The translations under genes were made by a program, and so were the position numbers. From positions 2,512,191 to 2,576,190 of the forward strand of contig NZ_CP072876.1 of the NCBI RefSeq assembly GCF_017968845.1: DNA of 64,000 nucleotides, in the 5' to 3' direction. Below are positions 49,836 to 60,416 of the stretch, one piece after another. Origin of the DNA: Microbacterium sp. NIBRBAC000506063 (GTDB lineage Bacteria; Actinomycetota; Actinomycetes; Actinomycetales; Microbacteriaceae). Below the pieces are notes generated by a model. It saw only the letters and a program-made list of their open reading frames with translations. It searched no databases and had not been told where the DNA came from. Within the stretch, counting starts at the first letter, position 1. Every line of letters starts with the position of its first letter.

Positions 49836-52084
49836 ATGGCGGATGCGCCGGTCCAGGCACAGGGCTCGAGCCTGCGCCGACTCGTGCCGCGCATCTTCTC
49901 GCGCGCCTCGAGGATCAATGACCTCGACAACCTGATCCGCACGGTCCGCTCCAACCACCCGAAGGGCGACCTCACGGTCATCGAGCGCGCCTACGGGATC
50001 GCGAAGGAGAAGCACGAGGGACAGAAGCGGCATAGCGGCGAGCCGTACATCACGCACCCGATGGCGGTCGCGCAGATCCTCGCCGAGCTCGGCCTCGGTC
50101 CGCGGGCGATCGCGGCGGCGCTCCTGCACGACACGGTGGAGGACACCGGGTACGCGCTCACCGACCTCACCGCCGAGTTCGGCGACGAGGTGGCGATGCT
50201 CGTGGACGGCGTCACCAAGCTCGACAAGGTCAAGTACGGCGAGAGCGCTCAGGCCGAGACCGTCCGGAAGATGATCGTCGCGATGTCGAAGGACATCCGT
50301 GTGCTGCTGATCAAGCTCGCCGACCGCCTGCACAACGCTCGCACCTGGGGTTTCGTCGCCCCGGAGAAGGCGGCGAAGAAGGCCAAGGAGACACTCGAGA
50401 TCTACGCCCCGCTCGCGCATCGACTGGGTATCCAGACGATCAAGTCGGAGCTGGAAGACCTGTCCTTCGCGGTGCTGCACCCGAAGATCTACGCCGAGAT
50501 CGAGAGTCTCATCGCGCAGCGGACCCCGCAGCGCGCCCAGTACATGCAGAACGTGGTCGCCGAGATCAACGAGGATCTGCACGAGCTCCGCATCCGCGGC
50601 AAGGTCGTCGGACGCCCGAAGCAGTTGTACTCCGTCTACCAGAAGATGGTGGTGCGCGGCCGGGAGTTCGACGACATCTACGACCTCATCGGCATCCGGG
50701 TCCTCGTGAACTCGGTGCGCGACTGCTACGCGGTGCTCGGGGCGATCCACGCGCGCTGGACCCCGCTCCCGGGGCGCTTCAAGGACTACATCGCCACGCC
50801 GAAGTTCAACCTGTACCAGTCGTTGCACACGACGGTGATCGGCCCCGGCGGACGCACGGTCGAGATCCAGATCCGCACGCACGAGATGCACCATCAGGCC
50901 GAGTTCGGCGTCGCTGCGCACTGGATGTACAAAGAGCGCATGGCCGGCGGCAAGGCGGAGGCCAAGACCAGCGACCACGACATGGCCTGGCTCGCCCACA
51001 TCTCGGACTGGCAGGCCGAGACCGCCGACCCGAGCGAGTTCCTCGACTCGTTGCGCTTCGAGATCGGTGCCAAAGAGGTCTACGTCTTCACCCCGAAGGG
51101 CCGTGTGATCGGTCTTCCCTCGGGGCGACACCCGTCGACTTCGCCTACGCGGTGCACACCGAGATCGGCCACCGCACGATGGGGGCGAAGGTCAACGGTC
51201 GCCTCGTGCCGCTGGAGACCGTGCTCCAGAGCGGCGACGTGGCAGAGGTGTTCACCTCGAAGAACCCGGATGCCGGACCCAGCCAGGACTGGCTGAGCTT
51301 CGTGAAGTCCACACGCGCGCGCAACAAGATCCGCGGATGGTTCACCAAGGAGCGCCGCGAAGAGGCGATCGAGCAGGGCAAGGAGTCGATCGCCCGGGCG
51401 ATGCGGCGCCAGAACCTGCCCCTGCAGCGGCTCATGGGTCAGGACACCTTCGCCGAGCTCGCGCGTCAGCTGCACTACGAAGACGTCTCTGCCCTCTATG
51501 CGGCCGTGGGCGAAGGTCATGTCTCGACGCAGTCGGTGATCGAGAAGGTCACGGCCCTCGTCGCGGCCAGCGACACGAACACGGGAGCGATCGAGCTTCC
51601 GACCCTCGGCACGGCGCGTCAGCCGCGCTCCGGGGACTCGGGCGTCCTCGTGCGCGGTGAGGCCGACATCCTCGTGAAGCTCGCGAAGTGCTGCACCCCT
51701 GTTCCCGGCGATGAGATCGTCGGCTTCGTGACGCGAGGCAGTGGCGTCTCAGTGCACCGTGCCGACTGCACCAACGTGCGCGCGATGGGTGACGAGAAGG
51801 AGCGCTTCATCGAGGTGGAATGGGCGCCCACGTCCAAGACGGTCTTCCGCGTCCACATCCAGGTCGAGGCACTGGACCGTTCCGGACTGCTCTCGGATGT
51901 CACCCGGGTGCTCAGCGAGCACCACGTGAACATCCTGTCGGCGTCGGTGTCGACGACCACCGACCGTCTCGCCATCAGCCGCTTCGTCTTCGAGATGGGC
52001 GACTCCGTGCACCTCGATCGGATCCTCAACGCCGTGCGCCGCATCGATGCGGTCTACGACGTCTACCGCGTCACCTCGTCGTAG
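49836..52084 (+). CDS. rel: Bifunctional (p)ppGpp synthetase/hydrolase Rel (one frameshift)
   Basis: A 749-residue stringent-response enzyme. The hydrolase HD domain has [20 protein letters not shown] and [18 protein letters not shown], with the HD pair. The synthetase domain has [20 protein letters not shown] and [24 protein letters not shown] domain ([16 protein letters not shown]) precedes the break near 51126, and a C-terminal ACT domain ends the protein. Both catalytic domains look intact, as expected for the single actinobacterial Rel. ATG at 49836 follows GAGGAGG. Its 3' end overlaps the convergent gene by 14 nt. Confidence 0.95.
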
Positions 52085-52628
52085 CGGCCGCGCCGAGCTC
52101 GGAGAGCAGCGCAAGGCCGTGCCTCTTCCCGGGGACGCGTCCTCGATCGCTCAGCGAGACGCGGGCCGCCGTCGCCAGTGACGGGTCCAGTGCCGCGAGT
52201 GCTCGCGCCCATCGTGTGAAGGAGGGATGAGTCGGGCTCAGCCGCGCCAGGTCGCACAGTGTTCGGACGGGCGTGGTGACCAGGACCGGCCCGATGAGCT
52301 GCCCGTCGTCAGCGGCGAGCGGGATATCGTGAAAGCGCCTTCGCGGGAGATGCGGCACGCGCACGCGCCGCGGGACGGCCCGCTGCACGTGATGGGTCGT
52401 GGGCGGTCCGTCGCCGGCTCCGTGTATCCAGGCCGCGGTCGGCCCCATGGCGGCCGTCCCCTCGGGGATGAAGCCGACGACGGCCGTCGCCCGTGCCGAG
52501 GGGCCCTCGACGGTGTCGGCGGGCATGTAGGCGTCACCGACCTCGACGAGGTGACCGTCCAGCCGCGCGGCGCACAGCTCGGAGAGCGAGAGCCTCTCAC
52601 CGGGGAAGTAGAAGAGCGCGGGGTGCAT
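52071..52628 (-). CDS. AbiEi-like or related hypothetical protein
   Basis: A 185-residue basic protein with a block pattern seen in AbiEi-type antitoxin-like proteins of Actinobacteria: [18 protein letters not shown], a histidine/arginine-rich strand ([16 protein letters not shown]), [20 protein letters not shown] and [15 protein letters not shown]. No AbiEii nucleotidyltransferase neighbour is present, so a toxin-antitoxin role is not supported. ATG at 52628 is preferred; an in-frame start lies at 52649. It overlaps the end of rel by 14 nt on the opposite strand. Confidence 0.5.
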   Translation of the reverse strand: MHPALFYFPGERLSLSELCAARLDGHLVEVGDAYMPADTVEGPSARATAVVGFIPEGTAAMGPTAAWIHGAGDGPPTTHHVQRAVPRRVRVPHLPRRRFHDIPLAADDGQLIGPVLVTTPVRTLCDLARLSPTHPSFTRWARALAALDPSLATAARVSLSDRGRVPGKRHGLALLSELGAAATTR

Positions 52629-52692
52629 GTGCGTCAGTGTGCCGCACATCGCCCGTCGCCGACGGGATCGGAGGGATCCGCTGTGGAGAACC

Positions 52693-54048
52693 TCAGCCGC
52701 CGAGGGCGCTGAGCCAGGCCCGACGCGCCTCGAGAGCCTCGGATGCCGCAGCCGCCGCCTTCTTGTCGCCGGCCTTCTCCGCGGCGGCGACCTCGGCCTC
52801 GAGCTTCTCGATGGCCTCTTCGAGCTGGCGGCTCATCGCGCCCGCTCGGGCTTTGGTCTCGGGGTTGTTCCGCTTCCAGTCGACCTCTTCGCGGGACTTG
52901 AGCGCCTGCTCGATGACGCGCAGCTTGTCGTCGAGGGCACGTTCCTTGTCACGCGGGAAGATGCGTCCGACCTCATCCCACTGCCGCTGGATCTTCGTCA
53001 GCAGGGCGCGGGCACGCTTGATGTCCTTCTCGTCGGCGACCGCCTTGGCCTCCTCCAGAAGAGCCTGGCGGGCCTCGATCTTGGGCGCGGACTCGGCTTC
53101 GTCGGCAGCGGCCTGCTCGGCGCGCGCGGCGTAGAGGGCGTCTCCGGCGGCCTTGAACCTCGCCCAGAGCGCATCGTCCGCCTTGCGGCCGGCGCGGCCG
53201 GCGGACTTCCACTCCGCGAGCAGGTCACGGTAGGCGGGGATGCCGTCGACACCGCGAGGAGCGAGGGCCTCGGCGCGCTCGACGAGTCGCGTCTTCTGGT
53301 CTCGTGCGGACTTGTGCGTCTCATCGAGCTCCGCATAGAAGGCACGGCGCTGCTTGTCGATCACCGCGCGCGCGTCGCGGAATCGCTTCCACAGCTGCTG
53401 CGAGACTCCCTTCGACAGGCGCGGACCGGTCTGCTGGTGGGTCTGCCACGCCTCGAAGAGGTCGCCGACCTCGGTGGTGAGCTGCTTCCAGTGCACCTTG
53501 GTGAGATCCTGCGCGGCGAGGGCTTCCATGCGCTCGACGAGTGCGGTCCGCTCGGCGACGGCGGCCTCCAGAGCCTCCTTCGCCTTGGCGGCCTCCTGCT
53601 CCCGGGCCTCGGCGAGCTCGGCGGTCAGCACGGTCAGCCGTGCCCGCAGCGACTCGAGGTCTCCGACAGCCGCGGCATCCGACAGCTCCTGGACGAGCTG
53701 ATCAGCCTGGGCGGAGAGCTCGCTCGCGCTGGCGCCGCCGCCCTGGTGGCGCTGCTCGAGGGTCAGGACGCGGAAGGCGACGTCGTCGAACTTGCGCACG
53801 AAGTAGGCCAGGGCCTCGTCGGCGGTGCCGTCGGGGTACTGCCCGACGACACGCCACTGGTCTCCCTCGCGCACCTCCACGGTGCCGTCGTCTGCGACCC
53901 GCCCCCAGTCGGCGGAGTCGGATGCCGCGACCGGGGCGGCAGCCGGTGGTGCAGGCACTGCGGGGCGTACCGGGACGCGCGGCGGTGCGGGCACCGCGGG
54001 CGGCGCGGGGACGGGCGGGGTGGGCTTCGTGGGCTCTTCGGCAGACAC
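52693..54048 (-). CDS. DUF349 domain protein
   Basis: A complete 451-residue soluble protein. A Pro/Ala-rich N-terminus (about 40 residues) and a short conserved DWGRVADDGTVEVREGDQWR region lead into long coiled-coil helices with repeated DUF349-type units, such as WKRFRDARAVIDKQRRAFYA, LLAEWKSAGRAGRKADDALW and IQRQWDEVGRIFPRDKERAL. The family is of unknown function, often linked to RNA or ribosome-associated processes. GTG at 54048 follows AAGGAG. Confidence 0.85.
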   Translation of the reverse strand: MSAEEPTKPTPPVPAPPAVPAPPRVPVRPAVPAPPAAAPVAASDSADWGRVADDGTVEVREGDQWRVVGQYPDGTADEALAYFVRKFDDVAFRVLTLEQRHQGGGASASELSAQADQLVQELSDAAAVGDLESLRARLTVLTAELAEAREQEAAKAKEALEAAVAERTALVERMEALAAQDLTKVHWKQLTTEVGDLFEAWQTHQQTGPRLSKGVSQQLWKRFRDARAVIDKQRRAFYAELDETHKSARDQKTRLVERAEALAPRGVDGIPAYRDLLAEWKSAGRAGRKADDALWARFKAAGDALYAARAEQAAADEAESAPKIEARQALLEEAKAVADEKDIKRARALLTKIQRQWDEVGRIFPRDKERALDDKLRVIEQALKSREEVDWKRNNPETKARAGAMSRQLEEAIEKLEAEVAAAEKAGDKKAAAAASEALEARRAWLSALGG

Positions 54049-54268
54049 GGTGTGCTCCTTGCGCGGGCGGGTCCGCGTGAGGGTGGAAAGGACGATGCCC
54101 AGCCTAATACCTGAGCCCACCATCACGCGCTCCGCCGCCTTCACAACCATCGTTATCGGATTGTGAGGAGTTCGTTCGCTGCGTGTAACGCCCCCGGAGC
54201 CACGACCGAAACACCGCGCTCCTAATGTCTGAGGCACGACGAGGACGGCACGAGGGGCAGGAGAGACG
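54049..54268. promoter_or_regulatory. Divergent control region between DUF349 gene and nirB
   Basis: 220 bp. TATTAG on the minus strand is a likely -10 for the DUF349 gene, and TAATGT near 54223 for nirB. GTAAC at 54185-54189 with GAAAC at 54208-54212 loosely resembles GlnR pentamers but with imperfect spacing. No gene is seen. Confidence 0.4.
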
Positions 54269-56842
54269 ATGCACGAGGATTCCGGGATCACGACACAGAT
54301 CACCGTTGTCGGAGCCGGGATGGTCGCCCACCGCTTCGTGGAGAGCCTGCTCAGCCGGGACGGCGGCGACATGCGCGTCACCGTGTTCGGCGAGGAGAAA
54401 CGGCATCCCTACGACCGCGTCGGATTGACCGCGTTCTTCGACGGGACGTCGCCGGAGCGCCTGGAGCTCGACCGGTCGGTCTTCGACGACCCGCGGGTGG
54501 AGCTCTTCACCGGCGAACGCGTGCAGCGGATCGACCGGAAGGAGCGCACCGTTCACACCGCGTCGCGGCGCCACCGTTACGACCGCCTGGTCCTCGCGAC
54601 GGGTTCGTACGCGGCGCGCGTAGCGGTGGACGGCGCACGACTGCCCGGTTGCTTCGTGTATCGCACGATCGACGACCTCATCGCCTTGCGCGACTTCGTC
54701 GCCTCGAGGAGGGCACAGCTCGGTCGCCCGCTGCGCGGCGTCGTGATCGGCGGAGGCCTGCTCGGTCTGGAGGCGGCGGGCGCACTGCAGAGCCAGGAGG
54801 TCGCGTGCACGATCGTGCAGTCCTCCGACCGTCTCATGTCGGCGCAGTTGGATCTCCCCGCGGGCAGGATGCTGCAACGCCTGATCGAGGATCGCGGGCT
54901 GACTGTTCGCACCGAGGCGCGCACGACCCGGCTCGACGCCGACCGCACCGGGAACGTCGCGGCGCTGGAGTTCCATGACGGCAGCATGCATCCCGCGGAC
55001 GTGGTCGTCTTCACCGTCGGGGTGCGCCCGCGCGACGAGCTCGCACGCGAGGCCGGATTGCGCTGCACGCCGACGGGCGGCGTCGTCGTCGACGAACGCT
55101 GCGACACCTCGGATGCGGACATCCTGGCGATCGGCGAGGTCGCCGCCTTCGAGGGGCGCACCGTCGGCCTGGTCGCCCCCGGCTACGCGATGGCCGAGGT
55201 CGCGGCGACGAGGCTGCTCGGCGGCGACGCCACGTTCCCCGGCTTCGACGAGTCCGCGAAGCTCAAGCTCTCCGGAATCGACGTGGCGAGCTTCGGCGAC
55301 CATCGCGGCGACACCCCGGGCGTGCTCGACGTCGTGTATGCCGACCCCGTCGCGGGCGTCTACAAGAAACTGGTGCTCTCGGACGACGCCAAGACCCTCC
55401 TCGGCGGCGTCCTCGTCGGCGATGCCTCGGCCTACGGTGCACTGCGTCCGCTGGTCGGCGCCGCGCTCGGCGGGGATCCCGCAGCCTATCTGATGCCCGA
55501 GGGCGGCGCGGCCGCGCCGGCCGCCGAGCTTCCGGATGCCGCGGTGGTGTGCTCCTGCGCGAACGTCACCGCCGGCCGCATCCGCGAAGCCGTCCATGAG
55601 GAGGGATGCGCGGATGCGAACGCCGTCAAGGCCTGCACCCGGGCCGGCGCCACCTGCGGCTCCTGCGTGCTCATGGTCAAGAAGATCGTCGGCACCGAGC
55701 TCACCGCGCTCGGCCAGAGCGTCCCGAGGGACTGTGCGAGCACTTCGCGATGTCCCGACGACAGCTCTTCGACGCGGTGCGTGTGTCGGGGCTGACGACC
55801 TTCAGCGCGGTCATCGAGCGCTTCGGAAGCGGCCGAGGCTGCGACATCTGCAAACCGGCCCTCGCCAGCATCCTCTCGGTGCTCGTCGGCGAGCACGTCC
55901 TGGAGGGGAGAACGCGACCCTGCAGGACACCAACGACCACGTGATGGCCAATATGCAGAAGGACGGCACCTACTCAGTCGTCCCGCGGATGCCCGGCGGC
56001 GAGGTCACGCCGGACGGGCTCCTGGTCGTGGGGCAGGTCGCCAAGGACTTCGGGCTCTACACGAAGATCACCGGCGGCCAGCGCATCGACATGTTCGGCG
56101 CGCGGCTCGAGCAGCTTCCGCTGATCTGGCGACGGCTCGTGGACGCCGGCTTCGAGTCGGGGCACGCCTACGGCAAGTCGTTGCGCACGGTCAAGTCCTG
56201 CGTGGGATCCAGCTGGTGCCGATTCGGGGTGCTCGACTCGGTCGGTATGGCCGTACGGCTCGAGCTGCGCTACCGGGGCCTTCGCGCTCCGCACAAGCTC
56301 AAGGTCGGTGTCTCCGGCTGCGCCCGTGAGTGTGCGGAGGCGCGCGCGAAGGATGTGGGCGTGATCGCCACCGAGAACGGCTGGAACATGTACGTCGGCG
56401 GCAACGGCGGGTTCTCTCCGCGGCACGCAGAGCTCCTGGCATCCGACCTCTCCGACGCCGAGCTCATCCGAGCCATCGACCGATTCTTCATGTACTACAT
56501 CCGCACTGCTGACCGCCTGCAGCGCACCGCAGGCTGGGTGGAGGACCTGGAGGGCGGCATCGACGAGCTCCGGAGGGTCATCTTCGACGACAGCCTCGGG
56601 ATCGCCGCCGACCTGGATGCCGCCATGGAACGGCATGTCGCGGGGTACGAGGACGAGTGGGCGGCGACGCTGCGCGATCCCGAGAAACTGCGGCGCTTCC
56701 ACTCCTTCGTCAACGCTCCACCACACCGGACCCCTCGCTGGCCTACGTCGCCGAACGAGGGCAGGTGCGTCCCGCGACCGCGGAGGAGCGGGAGACGGAG
56801 GGCGTACTGATCGCCGGGACCACCCTGGAGGTGCGCCGATGA
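54269..56842 (+). CDS. nirB: Assimilatory nitrite reductase (NADH) large subunit (three frameshifts)
   Basis: About 858 residues once bases are restored near 55727, 55908 and 56720. FAD and NADH sites are VVGAGMVAHRFVESLL and VVIGGGLLGLEAAGALQS. A BFD-like [2Fe-2S] domain follows with CSCANVTAGRI and CTRAGATCGSC. The siroheme-[4Fe-4S] domain has SCVGSSWCRFG and GVSGCARECAEAR. It reduces nitrite to ammonium with six electrons from NADH. nirD, siroheme synthesis genes and a regulator follow in overlapping order. ATG at 54269 follows GGCAGGAG. Confidence 0.95.
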
Positions 56843-57215
56843 CGCTGACCGTTCCCGCCATGCCGCTCGTGCGCGTGTGCGCCCAGACGGACCTCGAGGT
56901 CGAACGGGGTCGCGCCGCGCTGCTGGACGGCGTGCAGATCGCCCTGTTCCTCCTGCGCGACGGCAGCGTGCACGCGGTGTCGAACCTCGATCCGTACAGC
57001 GGCGCCCACGTCATGTCGCGCGGGATCGTCGGCACACGCGGCGATGCACCGACCGTCGCCTCGCCCATGCACAAGCAAGTGTTCGATCTGCGCACGGGCG
57101 AGTGCCTGGATTCGCAGGGAAGGCCCCGGCGGCGCTGAAGGTGTGGCAGGTGACGGTCGTCGACGGCGAGGTCCATGTCGGCCGGGCGCCGACAAAAGAG
57201 GAGACGCCCTCATGA
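56839..57215 (+). CDS. nirD: Nitrite reductase small subunit NirD (one frameshift)
   Basis: A 125-residue Rieske-fold subunit without the Rieske cysteines, as is normal for NirD. Conserved parts are DGVQIALFLLRDGSVHAVSN, DPYSGAHVMSRGIVG and VASPMHKQVFDLRTGECLD. The frame breaks near 57120 and one base restores KAPAALKVWQVTV. Its start overlaps the nirB stop and its stop overlaps cysG. Confidence 0.92.
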
Positions 57216-58442
57216 CCACAATCCTCGGGATCTCGCTCACCGGCCGCACGGTGCTCCTCGTCGGCGGGGCGACGTCGCGGCGCGTCGCGCGCACCACCTC
57301 CTCGCCGACGGCGCGCGGATCACGATCGTCGCCCCGCTGCTGAGCACGCGGACCCGTGAGCTGCTCGACCACGAACGCGTCTCCTGGGTCGTGCGACCCT
57401 TCCGCGCAGCCGACCTCGACGCCGCATGGCTCGTGCACACGGCGACCGGGTCGCCGCAGCAGGATCGCGAGATCGCCGCGCTCTGCGAGGAGAGACGGCT
57501 GTTCTGCATCAACGCGGGCGACGGTGCGCACGGTTCGGCCCGGATCGCCGCGCAGGCGCGCGCGGACGATGTCGTCGTGGGTGTCACCGGCGATGTCGGC
57601 GTGGATCCGCGACGGGCCGGTCGCGTGCGAGATGCGATCGCCGGCCAGTTGAGGGAGGGGCGTCTTCCCCTGCGCCGTCGCCGGCCGGCATCCGTCGGTC
57701 GCGTCGACCTGATCGGCGGCGGCCCCGGCCCGCCGACCTCATGACCGTGCGCGCGAGGCGCCTGGTCGCCGAGGCCGACGTCCTCGTGATCGACCGGCTG
57801 GGTCCCGGTGCGGAACTGGTGCACGATCTCGAGCCGGATGTCCTCGTGATCGATGTCGGCAAGACGCCGGGGCATCACCCGGTGCCGCAGGAGGAGATCA
57901 ACGCGCTGCTGATCGCGCACGCACGGGCCGGGCGACGGGTCGTCCGGGTCAAGGGCGGCGACCCCTACGTCTTCGGGCGCGGGGAGAGGAGGTGCTGGCG
58001 TGCCACGAGGCGGGAGTTCCCGTCGCGGTCACGCCGGGCATCTCCAGTGCCGTCGCAGTTCCGCAGGCGGCCGGGATCCCGGTCACGCACCGGGGACGGC
58101 ATCCGCGCTGCACATCGTCAGCGGGCACGGATCCGTGACGACGACCACCCTGCGCGCCCTCGCAGACGAGGACGTGACCACGGTCGTGCTCATGGGCGTG
58201 GCGGCGCTGCCGCGCATCGTGGAGGCGGCGCTGCGCCACGGCGTGGCCGCGCAGCGCCCGGTCGCGATCGTCGAAGAGGGACACACCGACCGTCAACGCA
58301 CGCTGCACAGCACGCTCGGCACGGTGGTGGACGATGCCGAGGAGGCGGCCGTCCGGAACCCGGCGATCATCGTGTTCGGTGATGTCGCTCGGGCGGGATT
58401 CCTGCTCTCGACGTCCGTGCGCACGGGGAGCGGCGCCCGTGA
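57212..58442 (+). CDS. cysG: Siroheme synthase: precorrin-2 dehydrogenase and uroporphyrinogen-III methyltransferase (five frameshifts)
   Basis: About 411 residues once bases are restored near 57267, 57730, 57985, 58099 and 58427. The N-terminal dehydrogenase half has VLLVGGGDVAARRAHHLLAD (NAD-binding) and GVTGDVGVDPRRAGRVRDAI. The C-terminal SAM-dependent methyltransferase half has VDLIGGGPG, EADVLVIDRLG, VRVKGGDPYVFGRG and TPGISSAVAVPQAAGIPVTH. It makes sirohydrochlorin for NirB. A separate cbiX supplies ferrochelation. The end overlaps the regulator gene. Confidence 0.88.
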
Positions 58443-59569
58443 CCGCGCCTCCGCAACTGAACGCGGCGTTGGCCGGCTGCACGATCGTGATCGCGGCCGA
58501 CCGGCGTTCGGCAGAGCTCGCCAGCGCGCTGGAACGACGCGGAGCGCGCGTGTGCCGTGCTCCGGCGCTGAGCATCGTGCCGAACGCCGACGACGAGGAG
58601 CTTCTTCGCCGCACGCGCGAACTCATCGCCGACCCGCCCGACATCGTGGTCGTCAGCACCGGGGTCGGCTTCCGAGGCTGGATGGACGCGGCCCACGAGC
58701 ACGACCTGTCCGAGCAGCTGACCCGGGCCCTGTCGGCGGCGCGGTTCATCGCCCGCGGCCCGAAGGCGCGTGGAGCGATCCAGCAGGCCGGCTTCGCCGC
58801 CGAATGGGTCGCCGAGTCGGAGCTGTCCGCCGAGGTCGCCGCGCACCTGCTCTCCTCGTCGGTCGCCGGAGCCCGCGTCGCGGTCCAGCATCACGGCTCC
58901 GGCTCGGACGGACTCGACGAGCAGCTCGCCGCGCACGGTGCGGAGGTCGTGAACCTGACGGTGTATCGCTGGGGCCCCGCACCGGATCCGCAGCTCGTCC
59001 GCCGCACCGCCGCACAGGCCGCGTACGGCGGCGCCGATGCCGTCCTGTTCACCTCGGCACCGGGAGCGGACGCCTGGATCCGCGCGGCCAAGCGCGCCGG
59101 CGCTGTGCCGGGTATGCGTGCACGGTCCCAGAGCGGCCGGCTGCTGATCGGGGCGGTGGGGCCGATCACGGCCCGGCCGCTCGACGAGGCCGGCCTGGTC
59201 ACGACGATCGCCGATCGCGGGAGGCTCGGCTCTCTGGCGCGCTGCGTCATCCGGCACTTCGACGAGACGGGCGCCGCGCCCTCGCTGCGCACCACCGGAG
59301 GAACCCTCTCGATGCGCAGCGGTGGTGCCGTGCTCGACGGGCGCTTCATCCCGCTCTCCGGCACGGGCGTGAAGGTGCTCGGCGCGTTGTTCGACGCGCG
59401 CGGCCGCGTGCTCTCGCGCGAGGAGCTCGCGCGCACCCTGCCGCGCGCCGGCCACAAGTCCCACGCGGCGGAGATGGCCGTGGCGCGCATCCGAGAGGCG
59501 CTGGGAGGCGCCGAGGTCGTGAGCACCGTCGTCAAACGCGGCTATCGCCTGGCTGTCGAGGTCGTATGA
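58439..59569 (+). CDS. nnaR: NnaR-like nitrite-assimilation regulator (HemD domain plus winged helix)
   Basis: A complete 376-residue protein. Residues 1-255 have the uroporphyrinogen-III synthase (HemD) fold: TIVIAADRRSAELASALERR, IVVVSTGVGFRGWMDAA and ADAVLFTSAPGADAWIRAAK. The C-terminus is an OmpR-type DNA-binding winged helix (GTGVKVLGALFDARGRVLSR, then ELARTLPRAGHKSHAAEMAV and VVSTVVKRGYRLAVEV). Proteins of this architecture (NnaR) activate nitrite/nitrate assimilation genes in Streptomyces and mycobacteria together with GlnR. Its place inside the nir cluster supports regulation rather than heme synthesis. GTG at 58439 overlaps cysG; its stop overlaps cbiX. Confidence 0.85.
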   Translation: MTAPPQLNAALAGCTIVIAADRRSAELASALERRGARVCRAPALSIVPNADDEELLRRTRELIADPPDIVVVSTGVGFRGWMDAAHEHDLSEQLTRALSAARFIARGPKARGAIQQAGFAAEWVAESELSAEVAAHLLSSSVAGARVAVQHHGSGSDGLDEQLAAHGAEVVNLTVYRWGPAPDPQLVRRTAAQAAYGGADAVLFTSAPGADAWIRAAKRAGAVPGMRARSQSGRLLIGAVGPITARPLDEAGLVTTIADRGRLGSLARCVIRHFDETGAAPSLRTTGGTLSMRSGGAVLDGRFIPLSGTGVKVLGALFDARGRVLSREELARTLPRAGHKSHAAEMAVARIREALGGAEVVSTVVKRGYRLAVEVV

Positions 59570-60256
59570 TCCCGGCGCTCATCGCGTGCTCGCACGGCAC
59601 GCACGACCCCTCGGACGCGAGGTCGTGCACACGATCGTGGAGGAGCTGTCCGCACTGCTCCCGTCCGTGCGCATCGTGCAGGCCTTCGTCGATGTGGAAG
59701 AGCCCGACATCGACACGGTCGTGCGTCTGGAGACCCAGCGCGGGCCCGCCGTAGTCGTCCCGCTCCTGCTCTCGAGGGGCTTTCACACCGAGACCGACAT
59801 CGCCCGTGCCGTCGGGTCGGTCGCGGGCACACGACAGACGGCGCCCCTGGGCACCCATCCGCTCATCGCCGAGCTGCTGGCGGCGCGATTGGAGGAGAGC
59901 CTCCCGAGGGCTGGATGCCGGACGACTGCGTGATCCTCGCGGCCGCAGGTTCGAGCAACACCCTTGCCCTCGCCGACGTCGAGCTCGCCGCTCGTCGCCT
60001 GGAACGGTTCGTGCCGGCGCCGGTGAGCGTCGCCTACGCGTCGGCAGCGCACCCCCGCATCCCGGATGCGGTCGCCGAGGCCCGTTCGGCAGGAGCAGGG
60101 CGCGTCATCATTGCCAACCATGTCCTGGCCCCCGGCCATTTCGCGGGCATCGCGAGCCGTGCCGGTGCCGATATCGTGACCGCACCGCTAGCGCCCGACG
60201 CGCGGGTCGCCGCGGTGGCGGCGGATCGGTACCGCGCGGCCGTCGCCGCCGGTTGA
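59566..60256 (+). CDS. Sirohydrochlorin chelatase, CbiX-like (two frameshifts)
   Basis: About 230 residues once bases are restored near 59614 and 59910. Two CbiX half-domains are seen: the first with LIACSHGTHDPSGRE and VVPLLLSRGFHTETDIARAV, the second with ILAAAGSSNTLALADVELAA and VIIANHVLAPGHFAGIASRA. The metal-binding His residues of each half are visible. It inserts iron into sirohydrochlorin for siroheme. ATG at 59566 overlaps the regulator stop. Confidence 0.88.
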
Positions 60257-60358
60257 GCCTCTCGCCGCGAACACCAGTCAGAGGAACGGCGCTCATCGTC
60301 CCGCAACGCGGGGGCTTCCCGGTTCGCCGGAGAAGCGGACCGCCCACCACACACGGGG

Positions 60359-60395
60359 AGGGTCCGGCACGCGTCCTCTGCGCGTGCCGGACCCT
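60359..60395. terminator. Bidirectional terminator between cbiX and the FNT gene
   Basis: A perfect 15-bp stem AGGGTCCGGCACGCG/CGCGTGCCGGACCCT with a 7-nt loop in the 160-bp gap between these convergent genes. Nothing else is seen in the gap. Confidence 0.8.
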
Positions 60396-60416
60396 TCGTC
60401 CGGGGTGTCGGTCAGC

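Noticed and set aside
58439..59569. Ordinary uroporphyrinogen-III synthase (HemD) for heme synthesis
   Set aside because: The fused OmpR-type DNA-binding domain and location within the nir operon indicate the NnaR regulator type.
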